This document shows positions 16,916 through 25,423 of a stretch of 34,445 nucleotides of DNA, piece after piece. The DNA comes from Erythrobacteraceae bacterium. Its GTDB lineage: Bacteria; Pseudomonadota; Alphaproteobacteria; Sphingomonadales; Sphingomonadaceae. The position numbers were made by a program, and so were the translations under genes. The notes under the pieces were generated by a model. The model was not told the DNA's origin and ran no database searches. It saw nothing but the letters and a program-made list of their open reading frames with translations. Where the stretch lies: contig JAHEAW010000013.1 in assembly GCA_024642545.1 (NCBI GenBank), positions 1 through 34,445 of the forward strand, given 5' to 3'. The first letter of the stretch is position 1. Every line of letters starts with the position of its first letter.

Positions 16916-17863
16916 TTAGCCGAACGCTGGCCTGTGGTTGCTGTCGGTCCAATCCTGCCGCCCGACCCAGTCTCGCATTGGTTCCAACTCACCTTCGAGT
17001 TCGGGAAACCGTTCGTAAACATGGTCCATATCGACCGCAAAGGGTCTGGTCGGGGCGGTGTTATTATAGTCATAGAAGGCGGCAATACCGGCGGAGAAAG
17101 CTTCTCGCTCAGCTTCGGGCATTGAATCGCCCGCCGCACCGACCAGATAATCGCCGAATTCCTTGGGGGTGCAGGGATCATATTTGATCTTGCGCCCGAA
17201 ATTGTCGGATAGAATATCGGCCACTTGCTTTCCGATCAGCCGCTCTGGCCCGCCAATATTGACCCATGCACCTTCCATGTCGGGCCGTTCGAGTGAAGCT
17301 AGCATAAATTTCGCGACATCATCGAGGCTGATCCAGTTGGCTTCCAGTTCCGGGTTGTGCGGATAGACATAGCGGTCTTCGTTGACGATAAAGGGCCGTG
17401 CCCAATTGGTCAGCAGATTGTCCATGAACAGGACCGATCCGAATACCGTGCCGGGTGCACCTGACCGCCAAAGCGCATTGATCCCCGCGGTATTGCCGGC
17501 ATAAGTATGGGCATCACCCGGCTTGTCGGGAATCCAGCTGGATGTGTTCCACACCGTGCGTTTGACGCCCAGATTGGCTGCAACCGCTCCGATCTGCCCC
17601 ACCAGCACAGCGCGGTCCGCGCGGGCCTGAAGCGGATGAGTGTAGAAAACATAATCACTTCCTTCGAGCGCCGGGCGGTAGCTGTCTGTGTCATACAGAT
17701 CGATCGGCCTGACCTCGACCGTGTCGATCCCGTCAATATCGAAACCGGCAAACGGATCAGGCTGCCGCGATAGCGCGCGCACCTTGTATCCAGCCTTCAG
17801 CGCCTGCCTGACCTGCGCCATGCCCTGACGTCCACTCGCCCCGATCACTGTGACTAATGCCAT
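16916..17863 (-). CDS. NmrA-like NAD(P)-binding protein
   Basis: This 315-residue atypical SDR of the NmrA/HSCARG type has the dinucleotide motif GASGRQG at residues 8-14 after a hydrophobic strand, followed by KVRALSRQPDPF and YVFYTHPLQARAD, which match the NmrA pattern. The classical catalytic Tyr-x3-Lys is not obvious, so it may be a redox sensor or an isoflavone-reductase-like enzyme. ATG 17863 is chosen because GGGAGAG lies about 6 nt upstream; the ORF codon at 17878 would overlap that ribosome-binding site. It converges with the Rieske gene and diverges from the MDR gene at 17999. Family members in catabolic clusters often have unassigned roles. Confidence 0.82.
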   Translation of the reverse strand: MALVTVIGASGRQGMAQVRQALKAGYKVRALSRQPDPFAGFDIDGIDTVEVRPIDLYDTDSYRPALEGSDYVFYTHPLQARADRAVLVGQIGAVAANLGVKRTVWNTSSWIPDKPGDAHTYAGNTAGINALWRSGAPGTVFGSVLFMDNLLTNWARPFIVNEDRYVYPHNPELEANWISLDDVAKFMLASLERPDMEGAWVNIGGPERLIGKQVADILSDNFGRKIKYDPCTPKEFGDYLVGAAGDSMPEAEREAFSAGIAAFYDYNNTAPTRPFAVDMDHVYERFPELEGELEPMRDWVGRQDWTDSNHRPAFG

Positions 17864-17998
17864 CTTTCGCTCTCCCATTCTGAATCTTGGTTTTGACCCT
17901 ACGGCATGCGCGCTGCGGGCGCGCTGGACGAATTTGATAGCCGAGCCATTTGCCGATCTGGACTATGCTGCGACAGTGCAAAGGGAGCGAACAACACA

Positions 17999-19003
17999 AT
18001 GAAGAACCGATATTGGCGCCTGGACGCCCGCCCGGACGGCACCGATTTTGCCTCTGCCCTTTCATTGCAGAACAGTGAACTTCGCGGCGCTGGCGCAGGC
18101 GAAATTACGACTCGCAATCATTATCTGTCGATGGACGCGGGCACCCGCATGTGGATGACCGACCGGACCGATGGCTATCAGCCGCCCCTTGATCTGGGTA
18201 CGCCTATGTCAGGGCTGGTGATGGGCGAAATCATTGAGTCGAATGCACATGGTTTTGCGGTGGGCGACTGGGTCCGGGCGTTCGGCAGCTGGAGTGATTT
18301 CAGCGTCATGGACTCGGTGATGTCAGGCGCAGTCAAGCTTGACCGCAATGTCAATGATATGCGTGATCATCTTGGCCCTCTGGGCATGAACGGCTGGACG
18401 GCGCTGTGGGGAGTTGAACGCACCGGGGCGGCGAAAGCAGGCGAGAATGTGCTGGTTTCAGCAGCGGGCGGCTCGACCGGCCTGCTGGCGTGCCAGATCG
18501 CGAAGATACTTGGCGCTAATGCTTACGGCATTGCTGGCGGGGCGCAGAAATGCCGCTTGCTCGCCGATCAATATGGGCTCGATCAATGCTTCGATTATCG
18601 GTCGAGCGACCTGACGGCGGGCTTGGCGGGCATTCAAGGCGGCATTGATGTTTATTTTGACAATGTTGGCGGTCCGATATTGGAATCCGTAATCGCCAAT
18701 ATGGCGCTTTACGGCCGCATCGCCGTGTGCGGCCTGATTGCCGAATATGCTGATGGCACCAGGCGGGGGCCAGCCAATTTCGACCAGGTGCTGATGAAGC
18801 GGCTGCGCGTTGAAGGGTTCTTCTCCCCCGATTTCATGGATCAGGGGCCAATGCTGACTGCGCGGCTGAAAACATGGGTTGATGCTGGCCAATTATCGCT
18901 GCCATATGACATGACACTGGGCCTGGAAAATACGCTGATAGCTTATACGAAGCTGTTTACGGGCGGCAATATTGGCAAGGTTTTGGTGGAGCTGGAGACA
19001 TGA
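17999..19003 (+). CDS. Zinc-free MDR reductase (PTGR/CurA type)
   Basis: This 334-residue protein has the layout of NADPH-dependent alkenal/enone reductases without zinc. The N-terminal strand KNRYWRLDARPDGTDF aligns with its paralogues in the window, followed by NHYLSMDAGTRMWMTD, the dinucleotide motif VSAAGGSTGLLACQIAK, GIAGGAQKC and VYFDNVGGPILES. The loop AAGGSTG differs from the usual GAAGAVG of the other three copies. ATG 17999 is chosen over an ORF codon at 17906, because family homology starts here and GGGAG lies upstream. It overlaps the following SnoaL-like gene by four bases (ATGA), so the two are probably translated together. Likely role: reduction of an alpha,beta-unsaturated ketone or acyl intermediate. 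Confidence 0.88.
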   Translation: MKNRYWRLDARPDGTDFASALSLQNSELRGAGAGEITTRNHYLSMDAGTRMWMTDRTDGYQPPLDLGTPMSGLVMGEIIESNAHGFAVGDWVRAFGSWSDFSVMDSVMSGAVKLDRNVNDMRDHLGPLGMNGWTALWGVERTGAAKAGENVLVSAAGGSTGLLACQIAKILGANAYGIAGGAQKCRLLADQYGLDQCFDYRSSDLTAGLAGIQGGIDVYFDNVGGPILESVIANMALYGRIAVCGLIAEYADGTRRGPANFDQVLMKRLRVEGFFSPDFMDQGPMLTARLKTWVDAGQLSLPYDMTLGLENTLIAYTKLFTGGNIGKVLVELET

Positions 19004-19542
19004 ACCTGACGCGTGACGACAAGGATGACATTCGCGATATCATCGCTGGCTATGCTCATGCCGTTGATCGCCGCCGGTGGGATATGATGCAGAATATGTT
19101 TCACGGTGATGCCACTTTTGGCTTTGGCCCGGTACAGGGCGGCTGGCGCGATTTTGTCGATCAGGCCAGGATGATCATCAACAGCTGCGTCGCCACCCAT
19201 CACCAGTTGGGGCAGATGCTGATTTCAGATGGCGGCAAGAATGTGGCGCATGCCGAAACTTATATGACCGCAATGCATATCGTTCCGCCCGGCTATCCTG
19301 TGCCGGAGGTCTTTCCGTCCCGCAGCGAAGATTATTCTGCAATCATCGCGGGGCGTTATGTCGATCGCTTTGAAAAACGGGCCGGGGAATGGCGGATCGC
19401 GCATCGCACCGGGATTTATGACTGGCGCGAATATCGCACGATCGGTGAAGCAAACCTCTCGGATGTGCCGCCTGAGGCGCGCGGCCTGCATGATGATTCC
19501 GACCCCTCTACTCCGGTGTCGCGGCACTGGCGCGGCATTTAG
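19000..19542 (+). CDS. SnoaL-like / NTF2-fold protein
   Basis: This 180-residue protein has the SnoaL_4 pattern. It opens with an N-terminal helix (DKDDIRDIIAGYAHAVDRRRW), then DMMQNMFHGDATFGFG, the His pair of ATHHQLGQM, and a C-terminal sheet with RYVDRFEKRAGEWRIAHRTGIYDWRE. Members with this ending resemble ring-hydroxylating-dioxygenase beta-like or dehydratase-like folds (scytalone dehydratase, steroid isomerase relatives). The reaction is not known; the Asp/His-lined cone is often used for isomerisation or dehydration. The start overlaps the MDR stop (ATGA), giving a two-gene operon. Its 3' end overlaps the convergent thioesterase gene by four bases. Confidence 0.85.
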   Translation: MNLTRDDKDDIRDIIAGYAHAVDRRRWDMMQNMFHGDATFGFGPVQGGWRDFVDQARMIINSCVATHHQLGQMLISDGGKNVAHAETYMTAMHIVPPGYPVPEVFPSRSEDYSAIIAGRYVDRFEKRAGEWRIAHRTGIYDWREYRTIGEANLSDVPPEARGLHDDSDPSTPVSRHWRGI

Positions 19543-19964
19543 ACAGGTGATTCTGGGTATTTGCGCAGGACTGCGAACACGCCGGTCATGGTCATGATCA
19601 CGTCTGCCCCGCGTCTGATTTCGCCGCTGGTATAAGCTGTCCGCTTGCCGATCCGATCGATCCGTGCATGCGCCTCCAGCCAGTCACCCAGCTTGGCACC
19701 TGCAAGAAAATTGGTCGTCAGCGAATTGGTAACGATTGCGAGTCGCGGGCGCTCGGCAACGTGCAACTGATACGACATCGCCACATCGGCAAAGCTGGTC
19801 ATCACTCCGCCATGAGCAACACCGACATAGTTGATATGGTCAGCACCGATCAGCAGTCCAATCCGTGTCGCGCCCCCGTCAGGCCCCAAATAATAGGGGC
19901 CTGAGTGATCAAGAAAACCTTTGTAGAAGTCAGCCCTGGTGAAGTCTGCCGGGATTTCTGCCAC
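19539..19964 (-). CDS. PaaI-family hotdog thioesterase
   Basis: This 141-residue hotdog-fold protein of the PaaI group is predicted to hydrolyse acyl-CoA thioesters in the cytoplasm. The signature INYVGVAHGGVMTSFADVAM (about 45-64) contains the H-G-G-x-x-x-x-x-x-D pattern, in which the Asp serves as the catalytic acid on the hotdog helix. VTNSLTTNFLAGAKLGDWLEAHA follows, as expected for the second strand pair. The start codon is GTG 19964, supported by GGAG 8 nt upstream. It is divergent from the acyl-CoA ligase gene. Together they could set or release CoA esters of a catabolic intermediate. Confidence 0.88.
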   Translation of the reverse strand: MAEIPADFTRADFYKGFLDHSGPYYLGPDGGATRIGLLIGADHINYVGVAHGGVMTSFADVAMSYQLHVAERPRLAIVTNSLTTNFLAGAKLGDWLEAHARIDRIGKRTAYTSGEIRRGADVIMTMTGVFAVLRKYPESPV

Positions 19965-20080
19965 TCTATTTCTCCTCTGGCATCAATCATGCAGCAAGCT
20001 GGCGGCACACTGCACTATGATTTCTGCCAATGGCCGGAACGTGCAGGAATTCTAGAAATCAGCCGATAAAGGAGAGGGCG

Positions 20081-21682
20081 ATGACCCAGCTAGAGGCGGA
20101 GCTTATCGAACAGGCGCAGACCATTGCGGAGGTTGTGCGGATCCATGCCCGTAATCAGCCGGACCAGATGGCCTTCACCTTTGGCGATGAGGTGATGAGT
20201 TTCGCCGATCTGGACCAGGGCAGCAATCGGGTGGCCAATGGCCTGATCGCGCTGGGTGTTGGCCGCGGAGACCGGATCGCCTATCTTGGCAAGAATATTC
20301 ACCTTTATTTTGAACTGCTGATTGGCGCGCTCAAGATCGGTGCGGTGATGACCCCCATCAACTGGCGCCTCGCCCCACCCGAGGTGACCTATATTCTCAA
20401 CAATTGTCAGGCACAGATGCTGTTCGTGGGCGATGGATTTGCCCCGCTTATCGAAACGGTTCGCCCGGGCCTCGACTATGTCGGCACCATTATCGGCGTC
20501 GATGCAGCGGACGCAGACTGGCCCGATTACCGGAGCTGGCGGGACCAGTATTCCGGTGCTGATCCAGCGCGCGATGGCGAGGGTCAGGAGGATGCAATCC
20601 AGCTCTATACTTCGGGCACCACCGGGCATCCCAAAGGGGCAGTGATGACCAACAATTCGGTTTTTTCATCGCGCAACAAGGATGGATCGAAGGCTGAGCA
20701 GCTTGATTGGCAAGTGGCGGAGCCGGGCGAAGTGACCTTGCTGGCCATGCCATGTTTCCATATCAGCGGCACCGGAACCGGGCTGAGTACGATGTATAAT
20801 GGCCGTGGGGCGATTGTGCTGCCCGAATATGATCCGACCAAGGCGCTGGAGATGATCGAGCGCTATAATATTTCAAAGATCTTCATGGTCCCTGCTGCAA
20901 TCCAGATCATGCTCAATCACCCGCGCGTGAGCGAGGTTGATTTTAGCCGCCTGAAATATATCACTTATGGAGCATCTCCGATCCCGCTTGATCTGATGCG
21001 CGCAGCGATGGACCGGTTCGGCTGCGGCTTTGTGCAGATGTATGGGATGACCGAAACAAGCGGGACGATCGTCACGCTCAATCCGGAAGACCATGATCCG
21101 GCAGGTACGCCCAAGATGCGGTCAGTCGGGACGCCGCTGCCCGGAGTTGAAATCAGGATCATCGATGACAAGGGCCGCACATTGGGGCCCAATCAAGTGG
21201 GTGAAATTGCCACGCGCAGCAGCAAGAATATGAAAGGTTACTGGAGCAATCCGGAAGCGACCGCTTCGACCATCGATTCGCGCGGCTGGTTGCGCACCGG
21301 TGATGCAGGCTATCTCGACGAGGATGGCTATCTCTACATTCACGACCGGGTGAAGGACATGATCATCTCTGGCGGCGAAAACGTCTATCCTGCCGAAGTT
21401 GAGAATGCGATCTATTCGCACCCTGATGTTGCCGATATTGCGGTGATTGGCGTGCCCGATGAAAAATGGGGTGAGGCGGTCAAGGCCTGCGTGGTCGTCA
21501 AGGAAGGCAAACGCTTGAGTGAGGCGGAGATCATCACTTTCGCTCGCAGTCATATCGCTGGATATAAATGCCCCAAATCGGTCGACTTCATCGACCATCT
21601 GCCACGCAACCCTTCGGGCAAGGTACTGCGCCGCGAATTGCGCGCGCCCTATTGGGAAGGCAAGGATCGCGCAGTCAACTAA
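20081..21682 (+). CDS. AMP-forming acyl-CoA ligase
   Basis: This 533-residue enzyme of the ANL superfamily activates a carboxylic acid to its CoA thioester through an acyl-adenylate. Motifs seen are the P-loop YTSGTTGHPKGAV (about 176-188), YGMTETSG (A5), TGDAGYLDEDGYLYIHDR (A7-A8), DMIISGGENVYPAEVEN (hinge), and the catalytic lysine near residue 514 in NPSGKVLRREL (A10). The length suits medium- or long-chain and aryl or alicyclic acid CoA ligases. ATG 20081 has GGAGAGG directly upstream; an ORF codon at 20030 adds a leader without homology. It is divergent from the PaaI thioesterase. It is the only CoA ligase seen and so the likely entry of the substrate or a side chain into CoA-linked breakdown. 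Confidence 0.92.
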   Translation: MTQLEAELIEQAQTIAEVVRIHARNQPDQMAFTFGDEVMSFADLDQGSNRVANGLIALGVGRGDRIAYLGKNIHLYFELLIGALKIGAVMTPINWRLAPPEVTYILNNCQAQMLFVGDGFAPLIETVRPGLDYVGTIIGVDAADADWPDYRSWRDQYSGADPARDGEGQEDAIQLYTSGTTGHPKGAVMTNNSVFSSRNKDGSKAEQLDWQVAEPGEVTLLAMPCFHISGTGTGLSTMYNGRGAIVLPEYDPTKALEMIERYNISKIFMVPAAIQIMLNHPRVSEVDFSRLKYITYGASPIPLDLMRAAMDRFGCGFVQMYGMTETSGTIVTLNPEDHDPAGTPKMRSVGTPLPGVEIRIIDDKGRTLGPNQVGEIATRSSKNMKGYWSNPEATASTIDSRGWLRTGDAGYLDEDGYLYIHDRVKDMIISGGENVYPAEVENAIYSHPDVADIAVIGVPDEKWGEAVKACVVVKEGKRLSEAEIITFARSHIAGYKCPKSVDFIDHLPRNPSGKVLRRELRAPYWEGKDRAVN

Positions 21683-21792
21683 GGTGGCGACTGGGCCAAT
21701 CCTGCCCCCGCGCCAGAGTTCCTGTTTTGACGTGCGGCACGGGACTGGGACAGAAGCAGGCCTGCTCCGCGAATCGGGCTGATGTTACAGCG

Positions 21793-22308
21793 CTACATTG
21801 GGCGATAAAGCGGATGCCCGCTTTGGGCGATTTGCGCAGTGGGAAGCGGAAAGATCGGGTCGGGTGTAAAGGCGGGCTGGTTTTCGAGCGGCTGGTGCCA
21901 ATCGACGAGATAGGTCCGTGCACTGATACGCCATTCGCCGTCCCGCTTTTCCCACTCGTCGAGATAACGCCCGCCATACAGATTGCCGCAAAGCGTCCCA
22001 TCGCCTTGCCGGTTTGCCCCGGCAAAAATGCCGTAACATTCGCTGCTGGCACTGCAGGGCGAGAGGAATTTCACAATGAGCCCTGAAAGCATGTGCCAGC
22101 GCCGATCAGATCGGCGCTCGATCTCCATCACGACTGGCAGAAAATCGGCTGCCTTGCCTTTGAAGAAACCATAATCGATGTCTGCATCGGGCCAATAGCA
22201 GCTTGCTTGCCCTGCATCGTCAAGCCAGTCGAGCGTTCGCGCATAGCGCGCAATGACATCGTCAATTGCTTGCCGGTCAACCAGACGTTGCAGCACCGCA
22301 TCCATCAT
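21793..22308 (-). CDS. SnoaL-like / NTF2-fold protein
   Basis: This SnoaL_4-like protein of about 171 residues shows the pattern LVDRQAIDDVIARYARTLDWLDD, then CYWPDADIDYGFFKG, HMLSGLIVKFLS and the C-terminal GGRYLDEWEKRDGEWRISARTYLVDW, which aligns with the corresponding part of the gene at 19000. The start is ATG 22308 (or the adjacent ATG 22305), placed after GGAG; the earlier TTG/ATG codons overlap that site. It is divergent from the P450 gene, with a perfect inverted repeat in between, and converges on the acyl-CoA ligase. The reaction is unknown. Confidence 0.83.
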   Translation of the reverse strand: MMDAVLQRLVDRQAIDDVIARYARTLDWLDDAGQASCYWPDADIDYGFFKGKAADFLPVVMEIERRSDRRWHMLSGLIVKFLSPCSASSECYGIFAGANRQGDGTLCGNLYGGRYLDEWEKRDGEWRISARTYLVDWHQPLENQPAFTPDPIFPLPTAQIAQSGHPLYRPM

Positions 22309-22328
22309 GCCTCTCCAATTCATCAATT

Positions 22329-22348
22329 GCTGATAGCAGACTATCAGC
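22329..22348. promoter_or_regulatory. Perfect inverted repeat, candidate operator
   Basis: The arms GCTGATAG and CTATCAGC are exact inverted copies with a 4-bp spacer, placed centrally in the 86-bp region between the divergent SnoaL-like gene and the P450 gene. The size and position fit a dimeric repressor operator (TetR-, GntR- or MarR-like). No regulator gene is seen nearby. Confidence 0.5.
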
Positions 22349-22394
22349 CGACGAATGCCGTTCTGGCCACGCGCAATTTGGGGAGGGTGACGGG

Positions 22395-23675
22395 GTGCCT
22401 CAGGACAGTTCCACTGCTTTGCCGCAGGTCAATCTACTCGATCCTGCCGTGCAGCAATGCCCCTATGATGCGTATCGCACCCTCCGCGACCAAGCCCCCG
22501 TCCACAATATTGCGGGCACCGATATCTACGTCGTGACCCGCTATGACGATGTCCGCCGGGTGCTGATGGACCCGCACACATTTCCAAGTTCTTCGGCGGG
22601 TACACCGTTTCGGGCAAGCGCCGGCAATATCGAGCGCGGCAAGATGGTGGCGGACCGGTTTGCGGCGCAAGGATGGGTGCCTGCGCCAACACTTAACGGC
22701 CGCGATGATCCTGAGCATGCGCAAATGCGCCGGATGTTCAACGACGCCTTTCGGCCAAGCAGGATCAAGGAAATCGACCCCAAGGTAAAGCACCTGGCGT
22801 TCGAACTGATTGATGGTTTTCTGGGTGACGGCCAGTGCGACTGGGTTCAGCAATTCTGCATTCCGCTGCCACTGTTCATTATTGGCGAGCAGATGGGCGC
22901 AAGGCGCGAAGATATGTGGCAGATCAAGCGCTGGACCGAGGCATTCTTCCAGCGAATTTCCTTCATGCTGCCAGAGGACCGGCATATGGAAATGGTCGAC
23001 CGGGAAATCGAAGCGCAGCATTATTTTCAACCGATCTTCGAGCGGCTGAGAGAGAACCCGGACGATTCGTTGATCAGTGTGCTCGTCAATACGATGATCG
23101 AGGAATGGGGCCGCCCCCTGAGTGATAACGAGCTGCATGCCGAAATGATGGCGGATACCTTTGTTGGCGGCAGCGAAACCACCAGCAATGCGCTTGCAGC
23201 TGGTATGAAACTTCTGATCGAGAACAAGGATGTGTGGCACCAGCTCAAGCGCGATCCGGATAAACATATGCGCACCTTCGTCGAAGAAGTCGTGCGGCTC
23301 GAATCTCCGGTGCAGAGCCTGATGCGGTTTGTAGCTGAAGATGTACAGATCGGTGGTGCAACCGTTCCTGCAGGGGCCATGATCAACGTCCGCTTTGCCG
23401 CTGCCAATCGGGACGAGCGCCAATTTGAATGCCCAGAGAAACTAGATCTGGACCGATCGAAGGCGGGCAGCCACATGGGTTTTGGGTCAGGGGTGCATCA
23501 CTGTTTGGGTGCGCCGCTGGCCCGGCGCGAGCTGGTGTGGGGCTTTACCGCGGTAACGCAGCAGTTTGAGGATATGTGGTTTGCTGATGGCAAGAATGAC
23601 TTCACTTATCATCCGCATTTCCTGCTGCGCAGCTTGAAGGCGCTGCATATCGAATTTGAGCCAAGGAAAGCCTGA
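22395..23675 (+). CDS. Cytochrome P450
   Basis: This 426-residue soluble bacterial class I-type P450 catalyses hydroxylation of a hydrophobic substrate using O2 and electrons from a ferredoxin. The I-helix motif GGSETTSN contains the conserved acid/Thr pair, the K-helix ExxR occurs in VEEVVRLESP, and the heme-binding loop GFGSGVHHCLG has Cys370 as the iron ligand. PFAM-style C-terminal features are complete. The start is GTG 22395 after GGGGAGG; an upstream in-frame ATG would place 43 unrelated residues before the conserved NLLDPAVQQCPYDAYRTLR. It is divergent from a SnoaL-like gene and converges on the flavoprotein gene. No ferredoxin or reductase is adjacent. Confidence 0.92.
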   Translation: MPQDSSTALPQVNLLDPAVQQCPYDAYRTLRDQAPVHNIAGTDIYVVTRYDDVRRVLMDPHTFPSSSAGTPFRASAGNIERGKMVADRFAAQGWVPAPTLNGRDDPEHAQMRRMFNDAFRPSRIKEIDPKVKHLAFELIDGFLGDGQCDWVQQFCIPLPLFIIGEQMGARREDMWQIKRWTEAFFQRISFMLPEDRHMEMVDREIEAQHYFQPIFERLRENPDDSLISVLVNTMIEEWGRPLSDNELHAEMMADTFVGGSETTSNALAAGMKLLIENKDVWHQLKRDPDKHMRTFVEEVVRLESPVQSLMRFVAEDVQIGGATVPAGAMINVRFAAANRDERQFECPEKLDLDRSKAGSHMGFGSGVHHCLGAPLARRELVWGFTAVTQQFEDMWFADGKNDFTYHPHFLLRSLKALHIEFEPRKA

Positions 23676-23676
23676 T

Positions 23677-25293
23677 CTAACCGCCCTGCGCGGCGCTGCG
23701 GCCAGCAATGAAGCCGAAGGTAATAGCGGGGCCGAGTGTTCCGCCCGCACCGGCATAGACGCCGCCAGTGGGTGAGGCGATGGCATTGCCTGCGCCAAAG
23801 AGCCCCGGAATCGGAGTTCCCGCATGGTCCAGAATGCGCGCCGCGCCATCTGTTTGCGGTCCGCCATTGGTGCCGAGCATACCCATATGCACTTGCACTG
23901 CAAAATATGGCCCTTCGGTGAGCGGCCCGAGTGTCATGAAAGCGCCTTGGCGGCTGCGGTCGCCGTAGAAATGGTCATAAGGGCTGGTGCCGCGTGCAAA
24001 ATCCGGATCAAAGCCTTGCTCGGCAAGCTGGTTGAACCGCGCGATGGTGGCGGCAAGCGTGCCGGCAGGGACATCGATCTTCTCCGCCAGTTCTGACAGG
24101 GTAGGCCCCGTTTTGATCCATGCGGGCAGCGGGTCCCCCGGCATGACCGTATCGATCGGATAACGGGCGCGATATTGTCCATCAAACACCAGCCAGGCAG
24201 GCAGATTGAGGTAATCATAGCTTTGCGGATCGAACTGGTGAAACGCCCCTGCCAGCGCAGAGTAATTGGCCGCTTCGTTGCAGAACCGTTCGCCCTTGCG
24301 GTTGACCATTAACGAATGCGGCACTGTCCGTTCGATCAGCAACGGAGAGGCGCGCTGCTCGCCGCCTGCCCATTTGCTGGTTGTAGGCGCGAGCGTGGGC
24401 GCCCACCATGCGCTGGTCATATTGCCAAGCTTTGCCCCGGCGCGCATCGCAAGCGACAAGCCCTCACCGCGCGCGGTGGGCGGGGATGCTGGCGCGTCGA
24501 CCGGGCCGCGCAGGAATGTCTGTCGCAGGTCTGCGTCCCATTCGAACCCGCCCGTAGCGATAATGACCCCGCGCCGCGCCCGCAGCGCAAACGGCGCGCC
24601 GCTGTGGGTTCCGGCAATGCCTGCGACGCGGCCGTCTTCGATCACTAGCCGCTCCGTCGCAACGTCGAACAGCGGTTCGATACCGCGATCTAGGCACGCT
24701 TTGAGCAAGCGGCCGACCATTGCCTGGCCAAAGCCGCGTTCATCATTGGCGATCCGGCGCTGCATTTCCTCCGGCGGAACCACGCCCGTGCCCCCGCCAA
24801 GCGGGGTTTCGCGCAGCATCATCGGCTTGAGCTCGTCGCCTGCATAAATGCGGCTGGCCCAATTGCCGAGCTCGTGAAAGCTGAACAGATCATGGTCAAG
24901 TGCCCGTCCGCCATCAGGCCTGGCCCCGGGCCGGTCGAGATAATAGTCGGGATAGCCGGCCAGGCACGACAGCTTGATTGCGCCTTGACGATCAAGAAAG
25001 GCGAGCGCTTCCGGCCCGTTATCGATAAAGGCCGTAAGCGTTTCTGCCTTTAGGTCGCCGTGGTCCAATGCGTAAAAATAAGCGAGCGCATCTTCTCGGC
25101 TATCCGCCATACCGGCGGCCCGCATCGCTAGGTTGTCGGCAATCCAGATCACCCCGCCCGAGACTGCACTGGTGCCACCAATCCGCTCGCCCCGTTCGAG
25201 CAAGGTGACTTGCGCCCCAGCATCATGTGCTGCCAGCGCTGCCGTCATGCCCGCTGCGCCCGTTCCCAGAATTATGACATCGCTGTGTTCCAT
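23677..25293 (-). CDS. FAD-dependent oxidoreductase, 3-ketosteroid-dehydrogenase-like
   Basis: This 538-residue flavoprotein of the fumarate-reductase/3-ketosteroid-Delta1-dehydrogenase family is predicted to introduce or reduce a C=C bond next to a ring ketone. The FAD-binding motif GTGAAGMTAA lies at residues 10-19, followed by the diagnostic GGTSAVSGGVIWIADN. The C-terminal GGVYAGAGGTLGPAITFGF contains Tyr513 and Gly517, spaced like the catalytic Tyr and oxyanion Gly of KstD. NEAANYSAL resembles the segment carrying another active-site Tyr in KstD. ATG 25293 is chosen because homology begins there; the upstream ORF extension is not family-like, and no clear Shine-Dalgarno is visible. It is divergent from the SDR gene at 25424. 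The substrate could be a steroid, terpenoid or other cyclic ketone. Confidence 0.87.
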   Translation of the reverse strand: MEHSDVIILGTGAAGMTAALAAHDAGAQVTLLERGERIGGTSAVSGGVIWIADNLAMRAAGMADSREDALAYFYALDHGDLKAETLTAFIDNGPEALAFLDRQGAIKLSCLAGYPDYYLDRPGARPDGGRALDHDLFSFHELGNWASRIYAGDELKPMMLRETPLGGGTGVVPPEEMQRRIANDERGFGQAMVGRLLKACLDRGIEPLFDVATERLVIEDGRVAGIAGTHSGAPFALRARRGVIIATGGFEWDADLRQTFLRGPVDAPASPPTARGEGLSLAMRAGAKLGNMTSAWWAPTLAPTTSKWAGGEQRASPLLIERTVPHSLMVNRKGERFCNEAANYSALAGAFHQFDPQSYDYLNLPAWLVFDGQYRARYPIDTVMPGDPLPAWIKTGPTLSELAEKIDVPAGTLAATIARFNQLAEQGFDPDFARGTSPYDHFYGDRSRQGAFMTLGPLTEGPYFAVQVHMGMLGTNGGPQTDGAARILDHAGTPIPGLFGAGNAIASPTGGVYAGAGGTLGPAITFGFIAGRSAAQGG

Positions 25294-25423
25294 GCAGAGA
25301 CATAGGAAGCGGACAGCCGCTGCGCGCAACTCTTCATTTTGGCGCATCCGCGGCCGCCCCATCATTTGGCGAGGTGAGCGTAATGGTGAGCCGCGCTATC
25401 GCGGACCACACAGAAGGAGAGTG

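Noticed and set aside
20047-20060. Near-palindrome around TTCTAGAA before the acyl-CoA ligase start
   Set aside because: Short, two mismatches, no second copy seen; kept out for lack of support.
21755-21766. Palindrome AGCAGGCCTGCT between convergent genes
   Set aside because: It has no loop and no T-run, so it is a poor terminator, and it is short enough to be incidental.
22434-23423. Long antisense ORF (329 codons) opposite the P450 gene
   Set aside because: It is a shadow of a well-supported P450 frame with all motifs, has no recognisable domain and is common in GC-rich DNA.
25133-25423. N-terminal extension of the plus-strand SDR ORF
   Set aside because: It overlaps the 5' end of the divergent flavoprotein, and SDR homology begins at the ATG pair 25424/25427 after AAGGAGA.
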